NCBI GenBank assembly: GCA_944326455.1
Contig: CALVEA010000006.1
Location: 38,521-102,520, forward strand
Direction: 5' to 3'
Source of the DNA: Candidatus Gastranaerophilales bacterium
GTDB lineage: Bacteria; Cyanobacteriota; Vampirovibrionia; Gastranaerophilales; Gastranaerophilaceae
Length of the DNA stretch: 64,000 bases
The notes beneath the pieces were generated by a model. That model did no database searches. It was not told where the DNA came from and saw only the letters and a program-made list of their open reading frames with translations. Made by a program: the position numbers and the translations under genes. Shown here in pieces: positions 53,465 through 62,823 of the stretch (positions within the stretch are counted from its first letter, which is position 1; each line of letters opens with the position of its first letter).

Positions 53465-53893
53465 ATTATGTAATTACCTTTCAAGCACTTCGCTTTACAC
53501 AAATATCCAGTAAGAACTGTCATGCTGAATAGCCGGCAAGGTGTAAGAAAGATATAGATTATTTGTTCATAAACAGAGGCGTATTTCAGCATCTTACCAG
53601 TCGGAAATTATACTTATCAATCAGTAAGATCCTGAACAGCTTGAAAATCGAGGTAAAATATTACTTACTCATCTCATTCATTTACTCCCGATTTTCTATG
53701 CTTTCAGAATGACAGAAAATTTTTCTTGCAAGACAATCTACTATTTTATTGTCGGGACAACTTTACTATACGAGGAAATACTCTTAGCAGCTAGTCTTGC
53801 TTTTCTATTGATATTTTTTGCCAGACAGCAGCCCTTCAAATGTGGAGGAAGTCGAATCCTCAGAAAGCAACGAGAAATATAAAAAACTACTTA
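53465..53893. other. Noncoding gap with repeat element
   Basis: No gene is seen here. It holds the REP-like element (53517-53715) and, further on, a short T-arm-like stretch (about 53847-53865) that I judged to be chance. Everything else is AT-rich spacer before the serpin-like gene. Confidence 0.6.
53517..53715. repeat. REP/MITE-like element with terminal inverted repeats
   Basis: CTGTCATGCTGAA (53517-53529) and TTCAGAATGACAG (53703-53715) are inverted arms matching at 12 of 13 positions. Inside, TTTCAGCATCTTACC and GTAAGATCCTGAA form a second inverted pair. The same word order appears in the element at 21399-21484, so the two are one family. Confidence 0.65.
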
Positions 53894-54910
53894 CTACTGA
53901 TACTTGGTTATATCATGCACTCTCAGAGCAAAATACGGATTTTTCTTTCCTGTTTCTTTAAGGAAAATGACAAAAGTATCATCAAAATAGAATAACCTAG
54001 GAATTCTTTCTTCCGGAGACGGCAGCGAACAGGTTGCTATTGCCATAGCTGCTTCGCTCTTTAGCTCAACTCCTTTATTATTCATATCAAACTTAATAGT
54101 TTCCATTGCTTTATCTATAACGAGATTTGTACCCATAATTCTTTTGTTTGTAACTTCATCAAACATCTTCTCTTCCGAGAATTTAACATTAGGGACTTTT
54201 AATTCGTCATTATCCTTAAACTTTGTTATGCCATTAAAATAGCTGTTTTTCTTCCACATATCATCCCAAATATAATTGAAAGCTTTATTTGATGAATTTT
54301 TATAAAGATATACTTCATCCTGATTCTTGGTAGCAAGTTTAACAGCAAAATCATTATCAGAATTGTAGAACAGAACTTCAACGCCTTCTGATAATTCTTT
54401 ATTGTTTTTAGAAATTCCGAAATATTCCGCTTCTTGTCCTTGTCCAAAAGGTTCTTTGCCTAACTTTTCAAACTCATTTAAGAATTCAAAATCCTTTTTG
54501 AGCATGGCATAGATTAAAAACTTCTCTTGTTTTGGATTCCAATCTATCTGGTCAAGCAAATCGCTTGTCTCGTTAAATTTTTTCTTTATAGCTTTTGCTA
54601 TTTGTTTCCGGGTTCTTTTTGTTATCTTTCCGGTCTTCTTGTAGTAACAATTTTCAGACAAGTCTGTTTCCGTAAAGGTTTGTTTATTAAGCTCCTGAAC
54701 TGAGACAGGAGTCCCTTCCCTAAACCTTACCGGTATGTGAATAACTTTATTAACAAAATCATTCCACACAAGCTGGAATGTTCCAACCCAAACTCTGTCT
54801 TGCGCATTTGTTCTTGACTGCATTGTAGGCAAGACTTCTATACCTTCAGCAAAAACCGCAGTTGAAGATAAAACCATCAAAGATAAAAATGTAATAATTA
54901 AATTTTTCAT
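53894..54910 (-). CDS. Secreted serpin-like protein
   Basis: A 338-residue protein with a signal peptide (about 1-21, MKNLIITFLSLMVLSS...). The C-terminal 70 residues fit the serpin reactive-centre region: a FDMNNKGVELKSEAAMAIAT hinge (about 274-293), then a variable loop, then FDDTFVIFLKETG (about 309-321) and the terminal strand FALRVHDIT. A preceding DELKVPNVKF matches the serpin LxxPKF motif. N-terminal conservation is weak, so this is a distant member. Serpins trap proteases; in a gut bacterium the targets could be host or rival proteases. Only motif-level support; the inhibitory function is not shown. Confidence 0.55.
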   Translation of the reverse strand: MKNLIITFLSLMVLSSTAVFAEGIEVLPTMQSRTNAQDRVWVGTFQLVWNDFVNKVIHIPVRFREGTPVSVQELNKQTFTETDLSENCYYKKTGKITKRTRKQIAKAIKKKFNETSDLLDQIDWNPKQEKFLIYAMLKKDFEFLNEFEKLGKEPFGQGQEAEYFGISKNNKELSEGVEVLFYNSDNDFAVKLATKNQDEVYLYKNSSNKAFNYIWDDMWKKNSYFNGITKFKDNDELKVPNVKFSEEKMFDEVTNKRIMGTNLVIDKAMETIKFDMNNKGVELKSEAAMAIATCSLPSPEERIPRLFYFDDTFVIFLKETGKKNPYFALRVHDITKYQ

Positions 54911-55017
54911 AACAAGATTTTAGCAGTAATTTATTTTAATTACAAGTTGGGAATTGGATGATATTTAGTCTTTTAATCTGCTACTCACTAATTTCCCCTT
55001 TGTGCTAGTATATTTTT

Positions 55018-56118
55018 ATGAAAATAGATGCCTTTAAAATTGAAGATTGGATGAATAAATACTGTCCCCAAGCGAAATATGATTTAACTTCAACTTGTAT
55101 TGAGCCGTTAAATATAAATAATCTTTTAGAGTTTAATTCTGCTAAAGATATTTTTAATCAAAATCTAACCTATGGCGATATCCAAGGCTCAGCAAGACTC
55201 AAGTCTGCAATAAAGTCGCTTTATACAAATCAAGAGCTTGAAAACATAACTGTAACTCATGGGGCAATCGGAGCAAATCAGCTTGTCTTTTTATCTCTCT
55301 TAGAAAAAGGAGACGAAGTTATTTCAATACTTCCGGCATATCAGCAGCATTATTCTATTCCGGAATCTCTTGGAGCAGTTGTAAAAAAAGTATTCTTAAG
55401 AGAAGAAAATAACTGGCTACCTGATATTGAGGAACTTGAAAAAGTTATCACCAAAACAACAAAACTGCTTATTTTTACCAACCCTAATAATCCTACAGGC
55501 GCTGTAATTCCGGATAATATGCTCGAAAAAATTGTTGAAATAGCAAAGATGCACAATACCTGGATATTATCAGATGAAGTATACAGAGGGTTAAACCTTT
55601 ACGGCAATCCGTACTCAAAATCTATCGCCGATATATACGATAAAGGAATCTCTACGGGCAGTATGTCAAAAACTTATTCATTGCCGGGGCTGCGGGTAGG
55701 ATGGATTGCTGCAAGAGGAGATTTAATTAAAGAAATTATCCGACATCGGGAATATAACACAATCAGCGTAAGTATTTTAGACGACTATTTTGCTGCTGTT
55801 GCACTGGAAAACAGAGCAGAAATTGAAAAAAGAAATTTTAAAATTATGCAAGAAGGGATAAATATTTTGAAAAACGGCTTAGAGTCATCGCCGGATATCA
55901 AATGCGTTCTTCCTCAAGGCGGAACAACCGTTCTTCTGAAATATAATAAAGATATTCCGTCCAAAGTTCTCTGTGAAGAACTTCTTAAAAAGACGGGTAC
56001 GGCATTCCTTCCTGGCGAAACTTTTGACATGGAAGGATACTTAAGAGCAGGGTACTGCGTCAGCAAAGAAACCCTTATAAAAGGATTACACCATCTCACA
56101 GATTTTCTTCAAAATTAG
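55018..56118 (+). CDS. PLP-dependent aminotransferase, class I/II
   Basis: A 366-residue fold-type I aminotransferase. The PLP-binding Lys is in GSMSKTYSLPGLRVGWI (about 220), with the Arg of the substrate site further on (LRAGYC). NPNNPTGAV and SDEVYRGL (Asp/Tyr PLP contacts) are present. The substrate is not clear from these motifs; relatives act on aspartate, aromatic amino acids or arginine-derived compounds such as capreomycidine precursors. It stands alone, divergent from the serpin-like gene. Confidence 0.85.
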   Translation: MKIDAFKIEDWMNKYCPQAKYDLTSTCIEPLNINNLLEFNSAKDIFNQNLTYGDIQGSARLKSAIKSLYTNQELENITVTHGAIGANQLVFLSLLEKGDEVISILPAYQQHYSIPESLGAVVKKVFLREENNWLPDIEELEKVITKTTKLLIFTNPNNPTGAVIPDNMLEKIVEIAKMHNTWILSDEVYRGLNLYGNPYSKSIADIYDKGISTGSMSKTYSLPGLRVGWIAARGDLIKEIIRHREYNTISVSILDDYFAAVALENRAEIEKRNFKIMQEGINILKNGLESSPDIKCVLPQGGTTVLLKYNKDIPSKVLCEELLKKTGTAFLPGETFDMEGYLRAGYCVSKETLIKGLHHLTDFLQN

Positions 56119-56119
56119 A

Positions 56120-56632
56120 TTATAAAAATATTTTACCCTTTAATTTGTGGAAAAATTGTTTTAATTGGCTTTTTGGATAAAGTTCTTCTGCTACGAGCTT
56201 ATTAAATTGATTGCGAAATTTCTTATTTTTATTCAAATATTTTTTTAATCCGTTTTCCCTAAGGCAGCTTTCAATTTCCTTACATTCAGCTATATCAGCC
56301 GTTTGCACTTGTTTTTTGCTCAAATAATTAACATATTCATTCTGAGTAAACGGAAGTTTTTGGATATAAACGGAAATATCATTATATGTGCACAACCCTT
56401 CTGCCTCTTTCCAGTCGGAAACAAAACGCATGGTTTTTGACGCAGTAATATCGCGGATTTGTTCAAAAGGCTCATCTTTAAAAGGATAATAGTGATGTTT
56501 TATAAGGGTTGTTGCAGCAGAATCATTCGCATAAACATAATGATCTGATTTTCCCCATAGTCCTTTAAAACCGGGATGTTTAATCTTAGCTGCCTGACTG
56601 GTATTAGCCGGGTCAATTGGTTGTACTTTCAT
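56120..56632 (-). CDS. Hypothetical protein with N-terminal Phe-Lys-Gly tag
   Basis: A 170-residue protein I do not recognise. Residues 1-21 are polar (Met-Lys-Val-Gln-Pro-Ile) and lead to Phe22-Lys23-Gly24. The rest is helical and charged, with an ADIAECKEIESCL middle and a basic C-terminal tail. No membrane segment or signal peptide. A ribosome site (AGGAGT) precedes the ATG at 56632. Convergent with the aminotransferase gene. Confidence 0.7.
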   Translation of the reverse strand: MKVQPIDPANTSQAAKIKHPGFKGLWGKSDHYVYANDSAATTLIKHHYYPFKDEPFEQIRDITASKTMRFVSDWKEAEGLCTYNDISVYIQKLPFTQNEYVNYLSKKQVQTADIAECKEIESCLRENGLKKYLNKNKKFRNQFNKLVAEELYPKSQLKQFFHKLKGKIFL

Positions 56633-56711
56633 AATTTACTCCTATGTATGAAAATATACTATCATTAATGGAAATTACAACCTAACTTAAATCGGAAAAT
56701 TTTACATAAAT

Positions 56712-59042
56712 TTACACTTCAATAGTCATAAACTTGTTTTTATAATCATTAATACTTTTCATCAGTTCGATAAACTCCGAATATTTAACCGAATGAAGTG
56801 TTTTAGAGAGTTCAATACCCGATATAAATTCTATTTGATAAGAATTTTCTCCTCTTGAAAGAATCTTAATCATGCCGGAATCCGCGAAAATATCAAGCAA
56901 AATTTCAACAATTTCCTCAGATATCGCAAGCGCAGAAGCTGCTCTTTTAAGTCCGAATTCACCGTTAAGATTGTTACACGCATATTTAATCATGCCGGAA
57001 AATGCTTTAATAATCCCTTCATCATCAATTTTATTATTTTGATAATTCATGTAATGAATAGAAGAAGCACAGACGGTTTGTTTAATATTTTCAAAAACAT
57101 CATCGCTGCAAGGATAATCAAAAAACATTAAAACATCATTCTTATGAGCATTTTGTCTGTTTACAACAGCGTTGACAATGTTTTCATAAGGTTTTAAGCT
57201 TTCAATAATTTTCTTATCTTCCGCAAATACTGAAATCCCCAGCTTTGAATTTTTAATATAATCATTAACCTGAGCAAGAATATTAGTTTTCTTTCTGTGG
57301 TCGTAAACCTTAATTTTAGATTTTTCTTCTTCCTTGAGTGCATCGGAATGAATATCTTTTATAATAAGCTGAATATCGGTTGTTCCGTTAAAAGTATTCA
57401 GCTGAGGGGCGAAAGCTATATCAAGCCTATCTCCCTGAATAAGCGGAATATCTCCTCTTGACCACCAGACGCAATCTTTCGCACCATTAGGAGTATCAAT
57501 AATAAGTTTAAGGTGGTCTTTATTTGAACCCATTAATTTTTTCTGTTTCAAAATTTGGTTTTTGATAACAAAAGTAGGAGAAGGATTAGAAGCACCGAAA
57601 GGTTCAAGCTTAGAGATTTCCTCTACAAGCGAAATATCGATGTCATTTGGTTCAAGCTCCAAATCTATTTCCAGAGAAGGATGCAATTTTTCTCCGTTAA
57701 GCATTTCGTCAATCGTTTTATTAAGAGCTTTTTTTACAGTTTCAAATGAAGCTTTTTCTTCGCTAAACGAAAATCCGCCCGCAAGCTGGTGTCCGCCGAA
57801 TCCGTCAAGAAAATCCGAGATATTTGAGATAATTTCATAAATATTAAGTTCCTTTACTCCTCTTGCAGAGCAGCGGTACTGCTTATCTTCCTCTGAATAA
57901 GTCATGATAAATGCAGGTTTATAGTATTTTTCCACAAATTTGGATGCTACAATCCCGACAATTCCGACATGCCAGTCTTTATTAAACAAAACCACCGCGT
58001 TATCTCTCATTCCTGATGCCTGCCAAATTTCATCCGCCTGAGCAAATGTTTCGCTGCACATTTCCTGACGAAGTTTGTTGTAGTTTTCAAGCGTAATGAG
58101 AGCCATTTCAATTTCTTGCTTGTTATCCGAGCACATAACTTTTAAGGCAGCATCAACCGTATCAATTCTGCCTGACGCATTAATTCTTGGCGCAATAGTA
58201 AATGCAACCTGCTCTGAAGTTAATCCGTTCTCTGTACCGACACCTGCAATATCAAGCATCCTTTTTAAGCCGTAGTGCTTGCCGGCAGCAATTAATTCAA
58301 GACCTTTTGCTACAAAATATCTGTTCTCACCTATTAGCGGAACCAAATCAGCAATAGTTCCGACTGTAACATACGGAAGAATCTCGTAACTAAAACTTAA
58401 TTTGTCATACCTTTCCAAAACTCCCTGTGCCAGCTTGAAAGCAACTCCGACTCCGGCAAGAGATGCCAGAGATTCTATTTGACGGGCAGTCAACTTTTCA
58501 TCCAGCGCATTCATAGCTTTCGGGTTAATTATCGCATAAGCTTCCGGAAGTTCATCCGGTGCTTCGTGATGGTCTGTTATAATAATATCCCGTTTAAAGG
58601 AGTTTATAAATTTAACTTCTTCAAGATTACTTATCCCGTTATCTACAGTGATAATGAGTTTTGGTTTCTTCTGGCTCAAAATTTTAACAAGAGCTTTTGA
58701 ATTAAGCCCGTGCCCTTCGGTTTCCCTGTTCGGAATATAATAATCAACCATCCCGCCCAGAAAAGTAAGCGTTTTCAAAAGAAGCGAAGTTGAAGTAACA
58801 CCGTCAGCATCAAAATCTCCATATATCAGAATATTTTCTTTTTCGTCAATAGCTTTGACAATTCTATCAACGGCTTTCGGCATATCACAAAAAGCATTCG
58901 GATGGGTCAAAGTTATCTCAAGAGGATGCAAAAACTCCCGCTTTGCATCCTCAGAATTTATTCCTCTTACCTCTAAAAGTCTGTCTATGAGAGGTTTTTT
59001 ACTATCGTTATTTTCTATTATCCATTCTTTTGTACAAGACAT
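56712..59042 (-). CDS. recJ: Single-stranded-DNA-specific exonuclease RecJ
   Basis: 5'-3' exonuclease of the DHH superfamily, used in recombination and mismatch repair. Of 776 residues, the metal motifs are in order: DFDADGVTS (about 82-90), DNGIS, and IITDHHEAPDELPEA (about 155-170). GASNPSP and FGGHQLAGGFSF complete the core. A long C-terminal part (about 570-776) carries an extra domain seen in some bacteria. The start overlaps the upstream ctpA gene by 25 nt. Confidence 0.93.
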   Translation of the reverse strand: MSCTKEWIIENNDSKKPLIDRLLEVRGINSEDAKREFLHPLEITLTHPNAFCDMPKAVDRIVKAIDEKENILIYGDFDADGVTSTSLLLKTLTFLGGMVDYYIPNRETEGHGLNSKALVKILSQKKPKLIITVDNGISNLEEVKFINSFKRDIIITDHHEAPDELPEAYAIINPKAMNALDEKLTARQIESLASLAGVGVAFKLAQGVLERYDKLSFSYEILPYVTVGTIADLVPLIGENRYFVAKGLELIAAGKHYGLKRMLDIAGVGTENGLTSEQVAFTIAPRINASGRIDTVDAALKVMCSDNKQEIEMALITLENYNKLRQEMCSETFAQADEIWQASGMRDNAVVLFNKDWHVGIVGIVASKFVEKYYKPAFIMTYSEEDKQYRCSARGVKELNIYEIISNISDFLDGFGGHQLAGGFSFSEEKASFETVKKALNKTIDEMLNGEKLHPSLEIDLELEPNDIDISLVEEISKLEPFGASNPSPTFVIKNQILKQKKLMGSNKDHLKLIIDTPNGAKDCVWWSRGDIPLIQGDRLDIAFAPQLNTFNGTTDIQLIIKDIHSDALKEEEKSKIKVYDHRKKTNILAQVNDYIKNSKLGISVFAEDKKIIESLKPYENIVNAVVNRQNAHKNDVLMFFDYPCSDDVFENIKQTVCASSIHYMNYQNNKIDDEGIIKAFSGMIKYACNNLNGEFGLKRAASALAISEEIVEILLDIFADSGMIKILSRGENSYQIEFISGIELSKTLHSVKYSEFIELMKSINDYKNKFMTIEV

Positions 59043-60223
59043 GTCATTTGTTCCAATACTTCAATTGCTTTTTTAAGCTGAACGTCGTCTTTTGCCTCAA
59101 CGTTTTCCTTGGTCAATTCTACCGTAATATCAGGAATTATACCTTTTTTGTGAATATCATTGCCTGACGGAGTTAAATACCTTTGAATAGTAATATTCAT
59201 ACCGGATTCATCCGGGAGCTTGTTAATCTCCTGAACAAGCCCCTTACCAAAAGACTGTTCCCCGACAATAGTTGCTCTGTGGTTATCTTTAAGCGCACCG
59301 GAAAGAATTTCGCTTGCAGAAGCAGAGCCTTTATTGATAAGAACAACAATCGGTTTTGACGTGACCTGTTCAAACCTTGCTTTAGTAGTGTTTTTATAGT
59401 GGTCTCTGTCAACGGTGCTTACAATAACACCATTTCTTAAAAGCATATCTGAAATATAAATTGCGTTTGTTAATAATCCGCCGGGATTTGAGCGCAAATC
59501 AATAATAAAACCCTTTTTATCGGCAGAATTATTGAGTATAGTTTCAACTTCAGCAGCCGCATTTTTGCTGATAAATGAACTCAATCTGATATACTGAATG
59601 TCATCAGGAATTTTACTTGTTTCAAACGGCGGTTTTGTAGAAACCGATTTAACTTCAATTTCGTCTCTTACTATACTGTAGGTTTTATTTGGAACACCCT
59701 TTCTCTGAATTAAAAGGGTGACTGCAGTACCTTTTTCGCCTCTGATTTTATCGGCAGCAGCATCAATACTTATACCTTTTGTGCTTTCGCCGTTAATTTC
59801 AAGAATCTGGTCATCAGCAAGAAGTCCTGCTCTTTCTGCAGGCGAGTCTTCAAGCGGCGCAATAATAACCAAGTTGCCGTCTCTTATTCCAATTTGGGTC
59901 CCGATACCTTTTAGAGAACCCTTTATTGATTGAGTTTCTTCCGAAAACTCTTTTGGCTGCAAAAATCTTGTATACGGGTCATTAAGGCTTGCCAGCATAG
60001 TATCTATTGCGACATAAGCATCCTCAGCCGTTTTCAGCTTATGGTCATATCTGTATCTCCATTTGTCCCAATCCTGGCAGTTGTTAGTCGGGTCATAGTA
60101 CTTTTTATTAACTATTTTCCAAACATCATCATACAATTCTGCAGGTGTTGCGGCAAAAGCGGTTCCGCATGTTATATATAATGCAGCTATTATAGCTAAA
60201 CCCGGTTTTAAAAATCTTTTCAT
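59018..60223 (-). CDS. ctpA: Carboxy-terminal processing protease (S41)
   Basis: A periplasmic protease that trims C-termini of exported proteins. A signal peptide (about 1-24) is followed by a PDZ domain (about 100-175) and the S41 catalytic core: Ser302 in GSASASEILSG and Lys327 in SFGKGLVQE, with the FIIDLRSNPGGLL strand (about 239-251). The 401-residue length is typical of CtpA. A GAGGAG ribosome site precedes the ATG. It is the first gene of a recJ-ctpA pair. Confidence 0.94.
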   Translation of the reverse strand: MKRFLKPGLAIIAALYITCGTAFAATPAELYDDVWKIVNKKYYDPTNNCQDWDKWRYRYDHKLKTAEDAYVAIDTMLASLNDPYTRFLQPKEFSEETQSIKGSLKGIGTQIGIRDGNLVIIAPLEDSPAERAGLLADDQILEINGESTKGISIDAAADKIRGEKGTAVTLLIQRKGVPNKTYSIVRDEIEVKSVSTKPPFETSKIPDDIQYIRLSSFISKNAAAEVETILNNSADKKGFIIDLRSNPGGLLTNAIYISDMLLRNGVIVSTVDRDHYKNTTKARFEQVTSKPIVVLINKGSASASEILSGALKDNHRATIVGEQSFGKGLVQEINKLPDESGMNITIQRYLTPSGNDIHKKGIIPDITVELTKENVEAKDDVQLKKAIEVLEQMTCLVQKNG

Positions 60224-60382
60224 ATACCACTCCTCTTATTAGAAAAAAGCGCTTTTCTATTATAGTACACAATAAAGAAAAGTTTTTCAAATTTTTGTTC
60301 TGTCTTTTGTGAACCGAAGCTGCTCAGTTATGACAAAAATTTTTTTTACAAGTTTTTAATCAGCATACGAAAGGGAAAACGA

Positions 60383-61870
60383 ATGTTAACCATCAATCCT
60401 GTAAAGACAAATAATAATATAAATTTTCAAGGAAAAACAAGAATTAGAGCAATAAAATATATCCCTAACATAACCTGTGCATGCTGCGGGAAAAAACTTA
60501 TTCTTCCGGATAATCTGGCAAAAGCTTGGAAAAGTATATCAAAGCCGATTTCTTTTATTATGAAAAAAGGACTTTTAGACAAATGGACGAAACGCTCAGA
60601 TTCTATCGCCACAGTATTAAACAAATTTGTTCAAACAGAGCCGGAAAAACCTTTAGAAAAGATTTTGGATAATCAAGAAAATTACCATGAATTTAAAAAT
60701 GCACTTTTAGATTACGTCAAGAGCAGACATCCGGATTCTGATGCTGATACAAATGACGAGTACGTAAATCGTGTATTAGATTCAATAAGAAAAAACAGCA
60801 GAGAAATTTTAAAAGGGGCTTCTCCTGTTATGAAAAGGCTTGCAGTATTTAAGAAAAACCTGCATGGGCTTAAGCGTGATATATTTGAACAGTTTCAGAT
60901 TTATGCAGAGAAATATCCTAGAAAAACTCTGTCCGAAATTGTAAACATGGATGAAATCTACAAATTCCACTCAGCCAAGAACTTTCTGCAGCGAGCAGAA
61001 ACACGCGAAAGACTTGACTATCACTTTGGCAATATAAAGAAAATGATTGTTAAACAAAAACCGGAACTTGCAGATTTTGCAGACGACCTTAAAGAAAAAG
61101 CTCTGAAGATATATGCAGCAGAAGCCGATCCTAAAATAAAATTTCATAAGATGAAAGAACTGTATATGGAAGCTCTTGAAAGCAATAATCTGGCAAAACT
61201 CAAGTTTAAAGTCGCGGACGAATTAAAACTTGTTCCGGAGTCTTTTAATACGGTTGATTCATTTTTTACCTATGCAAAAAATCATAATTGGACCGATTAT
61301 ACTATTATTTCTTCAATTTTAACTCCGCATACAAGCAGTTACGAGCATATTATACCTCGTTCTGAAAACGGTGAAGATAAGTATTCCAACGGGCTTGTAC
61401 TCTGCAGCACCTGCAACAGTACAAGAAAAAGCATGCCTTATGAAGAATTTCTGAAATACCATCCGGAAATGATTTATAATACCCAAAGACAGATGGATAT
61501 GATTTCAAAATATATTTTATCAGGCAAACTCCCGGAAGTATTCAATTTTTATCCCATAAAGACTGCAAAAACTCTTTATGATTACACTAACGGACTGATG
61601 AATATTGATGTATCATCGTATTGCAAAAAAGCCTTAAGCCATTCTGAAAACAGAATTAAAGAAAAAACTCAGGCAATAAGCCGAAAAAAAGATGAACGTG
61701 ATAAAACTATTATGAAAAAAATCAAATTGCAGCAAGAAATAAGAAATGTAGATGAATCAATAAGCCGGCTCAATAAACAGGTCAGCAAGCTCAGAGAAAG
61801 AGAGCAAGTCGAAAAATCTCTGCATAACAATTTATTAAATTACCTAAAAACAAAAGAAAAGAAAAAATAA
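60383..61870 (+). CDS. HNH-nuclease-like protein with N-terminal Phe tag and coiled coil
   Basis: A 495-residue protein. The tag Phe15-Gln16-Gly17 is followed by a Cys-x-x-Cys knuckle (Cys32, Cys35). After about 285 helical residues, an HNH core appears: EHIIPRSENGE (His322), then NGLVLCSTCN (Asn336, Cys341, Cys344, Asn345). The first knuckle could complete the zinc site of the HNH fold, so the domain would carry a large insertion. A C-terminal coiled coil (about 415-490, Lys/Glu-rich heptads) ends the chain. A DNA nuclease is suggested, but no partner or immunity gene is seen nearby. Confidence 0.75.
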   Translation: MLTINPVKTNNNINFQGKTRIRAIKYIPNITCACCGKKLILPDNLAKAWKSISKPISFIMKKGLLDKWTKRSDSIATVLNKFVQTEPEKPLEKILDNQENYHEFKNALLDYVKSRHPDSDADTNDEYVNRVLDSIRKNSREILKGASPVMKRLAVFKKNLHGLKRDIFEQFQIYAEKYPRKTLSEIVNMDEIYKFHSAKNFLQRAETRERLDYHFGNIKKMIVKQKPELADFADDLKEKALKIYAAEADPKIKFHKMKELYMEALESNNLAKLKFKVADELKLVPESFNTVDSFFTYAKNHNWTDYTIISSILTPHTSSYEHIIPRSENGEDKYSNGLVLCSTCNSTRKSMPYEEFLKYHPEMIYNTQRQMDMISKYILSGKLPEVFNFYPIKTAKTLYDYTNGLMNIDVSSYCKKALSHSENRIKEKTQAISRKKDERDKTIMKKIKLQQEIRNVDESISRLNKQVSKLREREQVEKSLHNNLLNYLKTKEKKK

Positions 61871-61874
61871 CCGC

Positions 61875-62711
61875 TTATATCGCTATCAAAAGTTCTCTAA
61901 TAACTTTCGCAGCAACAGCAGTTGATACACCTGACGCATCGTAATCCGGCGCCAGTTCAACCACATCGGCTCCAACAATATTAAAATGCGAAAGGTATTT
62001 AAACCATCCGATTAAATCATTGAATTTTAATCCGCCGCATTCAGGGGTTCCTGTACCCGGCATAATGGAAGTATCCAATACATCCAAATCAACTGTTATA
62101 AATACAGGTTTTTTCTTGAAACAATCCAGCTCGCTGTAATCAAAAATCTGGGTATTATATTTTTTCATTAAGTCAAATTCTTCTTTCATTCCTGAGCGGA
62201 TTCCTATTTGTTTAATGTTCTCAAATCCGATAATATTCCCGACATGTCTTATAACTGCAGAATGTGAAAGCGGTTCGCCTAAATATTCTTCCCTCAAGTC
62301 AGTATGCGCATCAAAATGCACAACCGTTAAATCTTTATAGAATTCGGAAACTGCTTTAATTTCAGGCAAAGTTACCAAATGTTCACCGCCGATTCCAAAA
62401 ACTTTTTTACCGTCATTATAGATTTCACGTACATTTTTTTCTATCAAATCCAATGACTTAACCGTATTGCCAAGAGGAAACTCCAAGTCCCCTGCATCAT
62501 GAAAATTACAATCCCCAAGATGTTTATCAAAATAAGGAGAATATTCTTCCAGCCCCCAGCTTGCCAGTCTTATCTGTTCCGGCGCAAAGCGGGAACCCGG
62601 TCTGTAAGACACTGTTCCGTCAAACGGAAGCCCCAGCATAACTATTTTTGAGGTTTCGTAATCACTGTTCTGCCCCATCCAATTTCTGTCTAAAAACGGT
62701 CCTGATAACAT
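61875..62711 (-). CDS. speB: Agmatinase
   Basis: Hydrolyses agmatine to putrescine and urea; arginase fold with two Mn ions. Of 278 residues, metal ligands are in GGEHLVTLPE (His), VVHFDAHTDLREE (Asp, His, Asp) and TVDLDVLDTS (Asp, Asp). The PGTGTPECGG loop after it fits agmatinase rather than arginase. It converges with the HNH gene, 4 nt apart. Arginine decarboxylase is not in the window. Confidence 0.92.
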   Translation of the reverse strand: MLSGPFLDRNWMGQNSDYETSKIVMLGLPFDGTVSYRPGSRFAPEQIRLASWGLEEYSPYFDKHLGDCNFHDAGDLEFPLGNTVKSLDLIEKNVREIYNDGKKVFGIGGEHLVTLPEIKAVSEFYKDLTVVHFDAHTDLREEYLGEPLSHSAVIRHVGNIIGFENIKQIGIRSGMKEEFDLMKKYNTQIFDYSELDCFKKKPVFITVDLDVLDTSIMPGTGTPECGGLKFNDLIGWFKYLSHFNIVGADVVELAPDYDASGVSTAVAAKVIRELLIAI

Positions 62712-62783
62712 AACTCTTTTCTCCTTTTTTTTAATTTTATCATAAAAAGAACAGCATTAGATGTTTTGTTATCATAAAACAAT

Positions 62784-62809
62784 CGGCGGGCAAAGTTTTT
62801 TGCCCGCCG
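62784..62809 (-). terminator. Hairpin terminator after the prepilin gene
   Basis: Perfect 11-bp arms CGGCGGGCAAA (62784-62794) and TTTGCCCGCCG (62799-62809) around a 4-nt loop, 15 nt beyond the prepilin stop. The T-tract on the minus strand is weak. Confidence 0.7.
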
Positions 62810-62823
62810 GAAGATTTTTTCGT

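Noticed and set aside
53389..53592. Minus-strand open frame over tRNA-Glu
   Set aside because: It runs through a tRNA and its terminator, and has no ribosome site.
53845..53866. T-arm-like stretch suggesting a second tRNA or a tRNA fragment
   Set aside because: No acceptor or anticodon arm can be found around it.
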